Part shown: positions 18,582-25,890 of the stretch, piece by piece | How the letters are laid out: every line of letters starts with the position of its first letter | Position numbering within the stretch: the first letter of the stretch is position 1 | NCBI RefSeq assembly: GCF_014641195.1 | Contig: NZ_BMHQ01000009.1 | Coordinates: 566 to 64,565 of the forward strand | Direction: 5' to 3' | Source of the DNA: Marinithermofilum abyssi | GTDB taxonomy: Bacteria > Bacillota > Bacilli > Thermoactinomycetales > DSM-45169 | DNA: 64,000 nt | Made by a program: the position numbers and the translations under genes | The notes under the pieces: model-generated | Told to the model about the DNA's origin: nothing | Database searches by the model: none | What the model saw: the letters and a program-made list of their open reading frames with translations, nothing else

Positions 18582-19349
18582 ATGAAACTGAAAGGAAAGA
18601 CCGTATTGGTGACAGGAGGGAGCCGGGGATTGGGCGCCTCTATCTGCAAGGCTTTTGCTTCCGAAGGTGCATCCGTTGTCGTCAACTACCGAGAAAGCAA
18701 GGATGAGGCTAAGGCGGTGGTGGATACTATCGCTTCATCTGGAGGAAGGGCGATGGCCATCCAGGCTGACGTCCGGGACGGAGAAGCGGTGCGACGGATG
18801 GTGGAGGAGATAGGACGGGAGTGGGGACCCGTGGATATCCTAGTCAACAACGCCTTGTACCGGTATGAGTTTGATCCTGATAACCGATCCCGGACGGATA
18901 CCCTGACCTGGAAGGAAATGCAAAACCAGCTGGACGGAACGCTAAAAGGCGCCTTTCACTGCGTACAAGCTGTGATTGGAAGGATGAAGGAACAGCAATT
19001 TGGTCGGATCATCAATATTGGAACCAATCTGGTCAATCACCCAGTAGTCCCCTATCACGACTACACCACGGCCAAAGCGGCCCTGATGGGCTTCACCCGC
19101 ACCTTGGCATCAGAACTAGGCAGTTACAATATCACGGTGAACACGGTGGCCGCAGGCTTACTGGACCGAACCCGGGCTAGCCGGAAAACCTCCGACGAGG
19201 TCTTCGAAATTATCCGCTCTTCCAGACCCCTCCGGCGGGTCACCCAACCACACGATGTGGCTGGCGCAGTATTGTTCTTCGCCTCGGAATGGGCGAGACA
19301 GATCACCGGACAATATCTGATCGTGGATGGTGGGTTGGTAATGAACTGA
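18582..19349 (+). CDS. Short-chain dehydrogenase/reductase, FabG-like
   Basis: NAD(P)-dependent oxidoreductase of the classical SDR family, 255 aa. Cofactor motif TGGSRGLG is near residue 11, NNAL (variant of NNAG) near 90, the catalytic serine region is replaced by INIGTN, and the active-site pair lies in YHDYTTAK. The C terminus ITGQYLIVDGGLVMN is FabG-like. An AAGGAGAGG site precedes ATG 18582; the longer frame to 18480 is not supported. The place of the usual active-site Ser deserves a check, because the visible INIGTN segment lacks it. The substrate cannot be inferred, and it has no acyl-carrier neighbours. Confidence 0.85.
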   Translation: MKLKGKTVLVTGGSRGLGASICKAFASEGASVVVNYRESKDEAKAVVDTIASSGGRAMAIQADVRDGEAVRRMVEEIGREWGPVDILVNNALYRYEFDPDNRSRTDTLTWKEMQNQLDGTLKGAFHCVQAVIGRMKEQQFGRIINIGTNLVNHPVVPYHDYTTAKAALMGFTRTLASELGSYNITVNTVAAGLLDRTRASRKTSDEVFEIIRSSRPLRRVTQPHDVAGAVLFFASEWARQITGQYLIVDGGLVMN

Positions 19350-19403
19350 CAGATGGGTATATAAGGGGTCACCGTACCGAAAAAAGAAAATTGTACGCTA
19401 AGG

Positions 19404-19441
19404 AAAAAATCCGTTCCTTAAAAATTTGGAACGGATTTTTT
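19404..19441 (+). terminator. Rho-independent terminator after the SDR gene
   Basis: AAAAAATCCGTTCC pairs with GGAACGGATTTTTT around an AT-rich loop, ending in a run of Ts. It can act on both strands. Confidence 0.88.
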
Positions 19442-19701
19442 CGTGCTGGTAAGCAAAAGTATTCTTTTTTAATAGTTACGCACTACTTAATTGGGGATTT
19501 TAAACTGATCTTCCTTGTTATATCGTAACATACATAAACAGCACTATGTGTTTGAATGAATCTGTTTTTGATTGCTCACCGTCAAAAAACAGTAACAAAT
19601 TATATACACTATGAACTTCCTAATGTAAACGGATTCTTGTACACTAGATGAGGATGTTTGTTTACTGTTGTTATAACTCAACACAATCAGGGGGTGGAGG
19701 G
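19442..19701 (+). promoter_or_regulatory. AT-rich control region upstream of the ycnK-like operon
   Basis: No gene is present. An inverted repeat CTGTTTTTGA (19562-19571) and TCAAAAAACAG (19582-19592), with a 10-base spacer, is the best operator candidate. A weak sigma-A-like pair TTGTAC (19637-19642) and TTTACT (19661-19666) lies downstream. DeoR-type repressors usually bind their own promoter, so autoregulation is likely but the site is inferred. Confidence 0.4.
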
Positions 19702-20295
19702 ATGTTACCCAACGAAAGGCGCCAGCAGATCCGGGAATTCATCCAAGAGCACCGGTCGGTTCGTATCAGTGATTTGAGTGAACAATTCCAAGTATCAGAG
19801 ATGACCATTCACCGAGATCTCAAAGCGCTGATTGAAGAAGGTGTTGTAACCAAGACCTATGGTGGCGTGGAATGGAAGGCTTCGGTTGATCCCGTTACCA
19901 GTAGTTGTGTCTTGTGCGGCCGAGCGGGAGAGCAGCGTCTGGCGTATCGATTGGTTTGGGCTAATCATCGGGTAGAAACGGCATGCTGTCCCCATTGCGG
20001 CTTGTTACGTCATCACCAAGTGCAGGAGCAAGTGATACAAGCTCTCTGTCAGGATTTCTTTACCAATACCACTGTCAGTGCCAATGCTGCCTGGTATGTG
20101 TTGGATTCCCACGTCAGTGTCGGGTGCTGTCAACCACAGGTTCTGAGCTTTCAACACAAAGAGACCGCAGAGCGATTTGTCAAAGGATTCGGTGGTAAGC
20201 TTTTCCCACTAGTAGAGGCCATGGATTTCCTTCAACAGCAGATGAAGCAAGATGCATGTTCTGGGTGTCATTCTAACACGAAGGAGGAATTGTAA
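19702..20295 (+). CDS. YcnK-like copper-sensing DeoR-family repressor with NosL-like domain
   Basis: Probable metal-responsive repressor, 197 aa. Residues 1-55 form a DeoR winged helix (MLPNERRQQIREFI, then VSEMTIHRDLKALIEEG). The rest is a cysteine-rich domain with CVLCG, CCPHCG, VGCCQP and CSGCH, whose tail SFQHKETAERFVKGFGGKL resembles NosL copper-binding proteins. This DeoR-plus-NosL architecture is that of B. subtilis YcnK (190 aa), repressor of the copper-uptake operon ycnKJI. Start 19702 follows AGGGGGTGGAGGG. The stop overlaps the next ATG (TAATG). Copper is inferred from the family; the operon partners differ from the Bacillus ones. Confidence 0.8.
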   Translation: MLPNERRQQIREFIQEHRSVRISDLSEQFQVSEMTIHRDLKALIEEGVVTKTYGGVEWKASVDPVTSSCVLCGRAGEQRLAYRLVWANHRVETACCPHCGLLRHHQVQEQVIQALCQDFFTNTTVSANAAWYVLDSHVSVGCCQPQVLSFQHKETAERFVKGFGGKLFPLVEAMDFLQQQMKQDACSGCHSNTKEEL

Positions 20296-20411
20296 TGAAA
20301 AGACTGTTTCTTGGGCTTTTAGTCGGTATGGTACTCCTCACAGGAACAGCTTGTTCTTCCGATTCCAACCATAAGCACCACAAAAATCATGAAAACCACG
20401 AGCATCATTAA
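20295..20411 (+). CDS. Tiny histidine-rich lipoprotein (38 aa)
   Basis: A 38-aa product with KR, a hydrophobic core (LFLGLLVGMVLLTGTA) and Cys20 in a lipobox-like but atypical GTAC, then a short tail with eight His among Lys, Asn and Glu (HKHHKNHENHEHH). AAGGAGG lies 8 bases before ATG, and the start overlaps the repressor stop by one base, so it is translated with it. The tail is a plausible Cu/Zn/Ni-binding tether on the outer membrane face. I know no named family; function is inferred from composition and neighbours. Confidence 0.72.
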   Translation: MKRLFLGLLVGMVLLTGTACSSDSNHKHHKNHENHEHH

Positions 20412-20429
20412 AGGTCAGAGGTGTAAATA

Positions 20430-21815
20430 ATGCAAGCGACATTGGAACCACAACAACGAAATGCTGAGGAAAACGATGCTTCGAAATTTTACCAAACCAT
20501 CTGGCGGTGGCATTTCTATGCTGGGTTGATTTTTGCTCCTTTCTTTATCCTACTGGCGATCAGCGGGAGTGTCTATCTATTTAAGCCCCAGATCGAATCC
20601 TGGTTATATAAGGATTACTACTACGTTTCCGCCGGTGAGAAAAGACTGGCACCTTCGGAACAGATGAAGAGGGTAACCCAACAATATCCCAAATCGCAAG
20701 TAACAAGCTTTACAGAAGGAATCGCATCCAACCGTTCGACTGAAATTGGAATAATGAACGGTGGACAGATGTCTAAGGTGTACGTCAACCCCTACAACGG
20801 AAAGGTGTTAGGGAAAATCAATGATGATGACCGATTGCTGGAAAAAATGAAATCCATTCATAACGGTGAGTTATGGGGAGGCACCTTCGGCAATCGGATT
20901 GTCGAGTTGGCCGCTTGCTGGGCTTTCATCCTGGTTTTAACCGGTATGTATTTGTGGTGGCCGCGGAATCGAAAATCTTGGTGGGGAACGTTCCTTCCCA
21001 GACTGAAAAAAGGGAAACGCATCTTCTGGCGGGATATGCATGCGGTCCCCGCATTTTGGCTATCGGCTCTCCTAATTATCTTCATTTTTACCGGCCTTCC
21101 GTGGTCTGGAGTATGGGGAGAAATGGTCAATAAAGCAGCTACAGCCACCCATACCGGATATCCCGCTTTTGCTTTTTCCTTCGGACCCAAACCGGAATCC
21201 ACCGTTCCAAAAACCAAGGATGTTGCCAAAGATGTCGCCTGGGCAGCGGAAAATATGCCAGTTCCCAAATCTTCATCCAGCTCGATTAAACCCTTGTCGT
21301 TGAATAAAGTAGCAGCCATTGCAAAATCCAAACAACTGGAACCTGGCTATACCATTTATCTGCCGGAAGGGAAAAAAGGGGTGTACACCCTTTCCACCAA
21401 TCCGGATCGCCCACAAAAACAGGCAACGCTCCATGTGGACCAATACAGTGGCAAAACGTTGGCCGATTTGCGATTCAATGATTACGGTCCCGTTGCCAAA
21501 GCGATCTCGATTGGCATCGCCCTGCACCAAGGCACCTATTTCGGGTTGGCTAATCAGATCATGGGTGTGTTGGCCTGCCTCGGTTTGATTGGCCTGGTTG
21601 CCACTGGTGTCACCATGTGGTGGAAACGTCGGCCGCAAGGTAAACTGGGAGCCCCACAGAAAACTCCAACTGCCCAGACCATGAAATCGGGAACCGTCAT
21701 CCTGATGATCCTTGGAATCTTCTTCCCGCTGGTCGGGCTCTCTCTGATCATCGTGTTGCTCTTGGATTGGCTAATCATTCGAAGGATCCCGTCGTTAAAG
21801 CAATGGGCAAGTTAA
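20430..21815 (+). CDS. PepSY-associated membrane protein, putative metal/flavin reductase type
   Basis: 461-aa membrane protein of the PepSY_TM family. The first helix follows WRWHFYAGLIFAPFFILLAISG, with further helices near residues 165-185, 205-225, 370-395 and 425-450, and a PepSY-like extracytoplasmic loop (GKTLADLRFNDYGPV). Histidines sit at or near helix ends: H28, about H143 (SIHNGELWG), about H204 (DMHAVPAFW) and about H366 (ALHQGTYFG), as in proteins of this type proposed to bind heme or metal and reduce iron-siderophore or metal. AGAGGTG precedes ATG, 18 bp after the lipoprotein gene. A copper role here is inferred from the YcnK-like regulator. Confidence 0.8.
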   Translation: MQATLEPQQRNAEENDASKFYQTIWRWHFYAGLIFAPFFILLAISGSVYLFKPQIESWLYKDYYYVSAGEKRLAPSEQMKRVTQQYPKSQVTSFTEGIASNRSTEIGIMNGGQMSKVYVNPYNGKVLGKINDDDRLLEKMKSIHNGELWGGTFGNRIVELAACWAFILVLTGMYLWWPRNRKSWWGTFLPRLKKGKRIFWRDMHAVPAFWLSALLIIFIFTGLPWSGVWGEMVNKAATATHTGYPAFAFSFGPKPESTVPKTKDVAKDVAWAAENMPVPKSSSSSIKPLSLNKVAAIAKSKQLEPGYTIYLPEGKKGVYTLSTNPDRPQKQATLHVDQYSGKTLADLRFNDYGPVAKAISIGIALHQGTYFGLANQIMGVLACLGLIGLVATGVTMWWKRRPQGKLGAPQKTPTAQTMKSGTVILMILGIFFPLVGLSLIIVLLLDWLIIRRIPSLKQWAS

Positions 21816-21888
21816 TCGGACATCACTGCCCGAAGAGGGTTAACCTGCGTGAGTTACTTTGTTTCAAATTCCTGTCTACTTGAAGATA

Positions 21889-21917
21889 AAAGCAGCCCTG
21901 TTAATAGGGGCTGCTTT
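21889..21917. terminator. Bidirectional terminator between convergent genes
   Basis: AAAGCAGCCC (21889-21898) pairs with GGGCTGCTTT (21908-21917), with A- and T-rich flanks. It separates the PepSY operon from the minus-strand membrane protein gene. Confidence 0.8.
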
Positions 21918-21970
21918 GAGTTATCTATTAAAAAGTGGAGGTAGCACAGCTCACTTTTGCCGCCACTCCT

Positions 21971-22450
21971 TTAATTCTGTTGTGTCTGGAGAGCGCGATG
22001 TTTTACATGTTCCCGGATAAAGAAGACCAGGGTGAAGATCATCCCTATAAATACACAATCGAGAAATCCAACCATTACCAGAGGATTTTCATTAGCGACC
22101 ATGACACCCAGCATGGGTCCCATCAAACCACCCATGATTCTAGCCAACATTCCATCTAGGGCTGCGACCATATGTACGGGCCTTCCTGTGAGATAACCCA
22201 ATCCAATTCCGAGGATAACGGAAACCATCGTTGGCCAAGTCATCTGTTTAAAGATAATTCCAAGAATAGTACCTATCAGTGTGCTACCCATCATGGCCGC
22301 CCCCATGGAAAGTACCATCCCCTGCATCGGGGAAAAGACACGCTTATGTCGATTGATAAGAATGTATAGATAGGTGATGCAAGCTAATACGAGGATACAA
22401 CTGCTGATATACACAACCACCGGCAACACCCATTTCCTTTTGTTTTCCAA
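21971..22450 (-). CDS. Methionine-rich multi-pass membrane protein, unknown function
   Basis: 159 aa with about five hydrophobic helices. About 16 residues are Met, concentrated in SPMQGMVLSMGAAMM and DGMLARIMGGLMGPMLGVM. Gly-Met-rich helices of this kind occur in proteins near bacterial copper genes, and the convergent YcnK-like operon makes a Cu(I) role worth considering; this is inference only. The TTG at 22450 has no clear ribosome-binding site. A GTG at 22429 has AAAGGA 5-6 bases upstream and may be the true start. The 5' end abuts a recombinase fragment. Confidence 0.6.
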   Translation of the reverse strand: MENKRKWVLPVVVYISSCILVLACITYLYILINRHKRVFSPMQGMVLSMGAAMMGSTLIGTILGIIFKQMTWPTMVSVILGIGLGYLTGRPVHMVAALDGMLARIMGGLMGPMLGVMVANENPLVMVGFLDCVFIGMIFTLVFFIREHVKHRALQTQQN

Positions 22451-22460
22451 CTATATTCCA

Positions 22461-22667
22461 GGAAGAAAGGGGCTTATTCCCGCCGTCAAGAAAAAGCCTT
22501 TTCAATCGCCCCAGCTCTTTGGCGGAAGGTTTCGCATAACGTCGGGTAACATTAATATCTGCGTGTCCTGCTAGCTCTGCAACGGTCCCAGCCCCAACGA
22601 GCTCTCGGCAATAGGTATGGCGAAGCTGGTGAGGATGAACGCCGAATTTCTCCAACACCCGTTGCAC
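22461..22667 (-). pseudogene. C-terminal fragment of a second tyrosine recombinase
   Basis: About 69 codons with the end of a XerC/D-like catalytic domain: HQLRHTYCRELV (HxxR box), ELAGHADINVTRRY (the second His and the nucleophile Tyr). All upstream parts are missing; the fragment begins 17 bp after the stop of the neighbouring recombinase pseudogene. The two are clearly different sequences, so this is not a simple partial duplication of its neighbour. Confidence 0.75.
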
Positions 22668-22683
22668 TGAGTAGGGATTACTT

Positions 22684-23574
22684 TTATTCCTTGGACTCCG
22701 AAATGCTGTCCACTGCTTTTCTTAAATCATGCTCACTTGGGGTAATGTATCTACGGGTCGTCTCCAAGCTTTCATGCCCTGCCAATTGCGCTACCACTTG
22801 CAGGGGTTGGCCGGCATCGATTAGGTTTCGGCAAAAGGAATGACGAAGGGAATGGGCTGAATAGTACGCCAACCCCAGCTGATCAAGGAACTTACGAATC
22901 AGATAATGCACCCCTTGGCGGGTCATCCGCTTCTTCCCCCGCTCAGATAGCAGCCACGCAGGAGAATCGGTCTCCCCTCTCACCTTCCCCCATTCTTCCA
23001 TTGCCCGTTTAAGGTCGGGATTCATCAGCGCTACCCGATACTTCCCGCCTTTCCCCGATCGCACCACCAAGGTGCTACGCTCCAGACTGACGTCCTCTGC
23101 ATCCAAGTCAACCACTTCGGAAATCCGGAGACCGGCTTGGAGCATTAACTGAACCATGGCCAGGTTGCGGGTTCGCTTCCATGGGTTAGTTTCTTTTCTT
23201 ACCAGGTGCAGAAACCGGGCTTGCTGCGGCCGGGTTAACCACCGCGGCGTCTGTCACAAGGAAGAGGCCCGCCGGATCCGGACGGGATCGGTGGGGTTCA
23301 GAGTGAAGTGTCCGGCTTGGGTTAGGAAACTCCAATAGGTCTTCATCGCGGCAATCCGTTTGTTGATCGTCGACGGGGCCAACCGCACCACGGTTTGCAT
23401 ATGGCCGATCCAATCGTGGAGATCCCGGGCGGTCACCTGATCGGGATCAAAGGGCTTACCGGTACTTGTTTCCCACCAACGAGCGAGGATTTTTACTACA
23501 CGAAGGTATTCCTGTAGGGTTAATTCCCCTTTGCCTTTTTCCTGCAGCCAGGCCTGAAAGGGTTGTATGTACAT
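22684..23574 (-). pseudogene. Tyrosine recombinase (XerC/D-like) interrupted by one in-frame TGA
   Basis: A full-length XerC/D-like reading frame of about 296 codons, the usual size. The N-terminal SAM-like domain (MYIQPFQAWLQEKGKG onward) and catalytic domain with GLRISEV, SGKGGKYR, HSLRHSF and GHESLETTRRY lie in the same frame. They are separated only by a TGA at codon 107 (23254-23256), after VRIRRASSL and before QTPRWLTRPQQ. The codon is followed by C, a context known to be leaky. A start at 23157 for the C-terminal part has no ribosome-binding site. Most simply a nonsense pseudogene (CGA to TGA); readthrough cannot be excluded. Confidence 0.85.
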
Positions 23575-23649
23575 CGCACCTCTCCCCTCCCCCATCTTGG
23601 AATAAAATTTTGTTTTCCTTCTCAGCTGTTCATGCCTCCTTTCCCTCTT

Positions 23650-23750
23650 CGTATTCTGTAAAAGCTGAAACCCCCTTGAAATCTACGTATTCTATAAAGA
23701 AAAAACAGCCTTTTTGGGCTGTTTACTTTACAGAATGCATATTCGGTAAA
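23650..23750. repeat. Four copies of TATTCNGTAAA-type repeat with a dif-like dyad
   Basis: Direct copies CGTATTCTGTAAA (23650-23662) and CGTATTCTATAAA (23686-23698) are 36 bp apart. An inverted copy TTTACAGAATGC (23727-23738) and TATTCGGTAAA (23740-23750) form a near-palindrome of about 24 bp with a very short centre, the layout of a XerC/XerD-type core site. They lie just upstream of the recombinase gene, so I infer recombinase binding or crossover sites. Confidence 0.6.
23697..23723 (-). terminator. Rho-independent terminator (minus strand)
   Basis: AACAGCC and GGCTGTT (23704-23710 and 23717-23723) followed on the minus strand by TTTTTTCTTT. It insulates the recombinase gene from the small membrane-peptide gene upstream. 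Confidence 0.75.
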
Positions 23751-23763
23751 GTTAATAGGTATT

Positions 23764-23789
23764 AAAAAGCCACTCTCTTCCAGAGTGGC
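23764..23789 (-). terminator. Rho-independent terminator of the 38-aa peptide gene
   Basis: GCCACTCT (23769-23776) pairs with AGAGTGGC (23782-23789), followed on the minus strand by TTTTT. It lies about 30 bp after the stop of the small membrane-peptide gene. Confidence 0.85.
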
Positions 23790-23820
23790 CCTAAATTCCG
23801 TGAATCGTTACCGGCATGGG

Positions 23821-23937
23821 TTAAAAATCCATGTATCCCAAGAGGAGGTTCATGCCGACGATGGTGAGGGCCAGCACAATTATCAATGTAAATAACAAAA
23901 AAGTGAACCGAAAGAACAATTGCTTTAAGAAATTCAT
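23821..23937 (-). CDS. Small single-helix membrane peptide (38 aa)
   Basis: The frame starts MNFLKQLFFRF, runs through one hydrophobic helix (LLFTLIIVLALTIVGMNLLLG) and ends YMDF. GGAGGGG lies about 9 bases before ATG, and a clean terminator follows, so it looks like an independently expressed gene. Another overlapping frame (start 23953) reads through the same region but lacks family or membrane character. I do not recognise a named family; size and layout recall small sporulation or division membrane peptides of Bacillales. Confidence 0.6.
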   Translation of the reverse strand: MNFLKQLFFRFTFLLFTLIIVLALTIVGMNLLLGYMDF

Positions 23938-24268
23938 CCACCATCCCCTCCAAAGATAAAAAATTAATGACTTCAGTGCTGTCTCAAGTCATTTTAACAT
24001 TCACTGTGCGCAAAGCATTTTCCAGTTTCTTCACAGACTGCTCCTCGTGGTAAGGGTATTTTTATAGACTTTGTCAACAGCCTCGGCATTCATTTGTAAA
24101 AAAGACCGCAATCCAGCAAAGGAGCGGTCACGCAGTGCATGTAAACGCATCCATTGGGCGGCAAACTCCTTCTTCTCCCCGAAAACCGGTTGCACCTACC
24201 CCGTAGAAAAGGATATAGTGGTGCAGTTGAGATATTTGTTCGGTTGACTGGGAAGGAGAGGTACTCAC
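23938..24268. other. Gene-free spacer with a minus-strand terminator-like hairpin
   Basis: No gene is recognised. GACCGC (24104-24109) pairs with GCGGTC (24124-24129), followed on the minus strand by TTTTTT. No minus-strand gene precedes it, so it may be the relic of a lost gene's 3' end. The HAD gene promoter must lie near the right edge. Confidence 0.4.
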
Positions 24269-25060
24269 ATGATCAAGCTGATTGTCAGCGATCTGGACGG
24301 AACCCTGTTGGATGAAGGACAAAAGGTACGTCCCACCGACCAGGAAGCCCTCCACCGTGCCGTAGATCAAGGCGTGGAGATCTGTCTCGCCTCCGGCCGG
24401 ATGCAGGAAGAGTTCACCCGCGTCATGGATGAGACGGGACTCACTTGCCACGGCGTGAGTCAGAACGGTTCCTTTGTCCATACCAAAGATAACGAGTTGC
24501 TGCACCAACAAACCTTCTCGTTGGAAATGGCACGGGACATATATGATACCACGAAAGCGTTTGATTTGTTCCTTATGATCTGTTTTGAACACCAACTGGT
24601 GACGCCTCAGGAACATGCCTTTTCCGAATTGATCCGCACCCGTCTGTTCGCTCCCATTGATATTATGAGTGATGTGCGGGAACGGTTCAGCAACGAATGG
24701 CTCCCTTGCAAATTCAGTTATTTCGGTGAGCTGAGTGTACTCAAAGAACTGAAGGCGACCTTGGAAAACAACGCCAGCCTAGCTCCTCACATCGATGCTT
24801 TCATCTCCGACAAGGATTGTCTGGATGTGATGCCGGTCGGTGTCTCCAAAGGAACGGGCTTAAAGGCCTTGGTACAGCATCTCGGCATCCAGCCGGATGA
24901 AGTGCTTTGCGTTGGCGATGCTTTCAACGATGTATCCATGTTTGAGGCCTTCCCCTCCTACAGCTGCGCCATGGCTCACAGCCCGGAAGGCGTGCGTACC
25001 AAGGCCCGCTACACAGTGGGTTCGGTCGCGGAAGCGGTAGAGATAGGGTTAAAAGGTTAA
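24269..25060 (+). CDS. Cof-type HAD-IIB family phosphatase
   Basis: Haloacid-dehalogenase hydrolase acting on sugar phosphates, nucleotides or similar small phosphoesters. The 263-aa protein has motif I VSDLDGTLLDEG at residues 5-16, the C2B cap in the middle, the motif III lysine in VGVSKGTGLKAL and motif IV GDAFNDVSMF. AAGGAGAGG precedes ATG. It is monocistronic between two remodelled regions. The family is too broad to name a substrate. Confidence 0.9.
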   Translation: MIKLIVSDLDGTLLDEGQKVRPTDQEALHRAVDQGVEICLASGRMQEEFTRVMDETGLTCHGVSQNGSFVHTKDNELLHQQTFSLEMARDIYDTTKAFDLFLMICFEHQLVTPQEHAFSELIRTRLFAPIDIMSDVRERFSNEWLPCKFSYFGELSVLKELKATLENNASLAPHIDAFISDKDCLDVMPVGVSKGTGLKALVQHLGIQPDEVLCVGDAFNDVSMFEAFPSYSCAMAHSPEGVRTKARYTVGSVAEAVEIGLKG

Positions 25061-25206
25061 TGGGGAATGGGTAGTACACCCTTGTTCCATAAGCAAAACT
25101 CCTGCCATCTGATAAGATCCCCTTTGAGTGGACCGTAAGAAGCAAGCCCCTTACTGTTCACTTGGAGGGGATATTTCTAGATGAACCAAAATCATATTTT
25201 AAGAAA

Positions 25207-25587
25207 TCACCAGCTAATTACTTTGCTTATAGATCTTTTGTACCCGTACGGCATATGGATACTTTCCATTTTCGATATATCTAGCCACTTATAATCCATG
25301 TGTTCATCGCTTATTACAATTTGTGGTCTACCCAAACATTCACAAAGATAAGTAACTATAAAAACATTTCTATCCGAAAACACTTTATAAACCCATACAT
25401 CTACTAATTTCTTAACCGAGCAAAAGATATTCAATTCTTCTTTAATCTCTCGTATTACACATTGTTCAGGAGTTTCATCGGGCTCTAGTCTCCCACCAGG
25501 TAGCTCCCATTCATTTCTTTCATTTTTTAACAACAACACCTTATTGTCGTAGATAATGATCCCTTTTATTGATATAGGCAAATTCAA
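25207..25587 (-). CDS. NUDIX hydrolase
   Basis: Hydrolase of nucleoside diphosphates linked to another moiety. The 126-aa protein carries a Nudix box GGRLEPDETPEQCVIREIKEEL, with Asn at the usual final Gly, in the order GX5EX7REXXEE. The TTG start at 25587 lies 4-5 bases after GGGGGAGG. The gene is visibly AT-rich (many AAA, ATA and TTA codons), unlike every neighbour, and sits beside transposase fragments, which suggests recent horizontal acquisition. Substrate unknown. Confidence 0.85.
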   Translation of the reverse strand: MNLPISIKGIIIYDNKVLLLKNERNEWELPGGRLEPDETPEQCVIREIKEELNIFCSVKKLVDVWVYKVFSDRNVFIVTYLCECLGRPQIVISDEHMDYKWLDISKMESIHMPYGYKRSISKVISW

Positions 25588-25599
25588 CTTTCCTCCCCC

Positions 25600-25867
25600 T
25601 TAGTGAATCAGTTTCTAGCAACATTTCGAATCTTCCTTGAGGGTAAATCTCGGGGTTGTATGCTTGACGTTTTTTCCATATCGCAAATAGGATTCGTAAC
25701 CATCGCCAAACTCCACCACCACGGGCACGATCGACGCTTTTGGGATTCATGAAAAATACACCGTGTAGCCTAGCGCGTGAAGATATTGCATAAGAGGTTT
25801 CCGTTGAAATCGTTACATGATGGAGGTCAGGGGCAAGAGATTGAATCTCAAGGATGAGCTGGTCCAA
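25600..25867 (-). pseudogene. Possible IS110-type transposase relic
   Basis: The frame reads DLHHVTISTETSYA, HGVFFMNPKSVDRARGG, then WRWLRILFAIWKKRQAYNPE. The first parts resemble the N-terminal EaTGhY and NP-containing segment of IS110 transposases, and the last part resembles their C-terminal helix. That would imply a large internal deletion. The resemblance is weak and by eye; it may be a different transposase or a chance frame ahead of the NUDIX gene. Confidence 0.3.
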
Positions 25868-25890
25868 CCGGCCATAAAAGAGGGATGTGA

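Noticed and set aside
23186-23413. 75-aa minus-strand frame within the recombinase gene
   Set aside because: Out of frame with the recombinase, whose two halves share a single frame around the TGA.
23650-23750. CRISPR-like repeat array
   Set aside because: Repeats are only 11-13 bp, uneven in spacing and in mixed orientation, with no cas genes.
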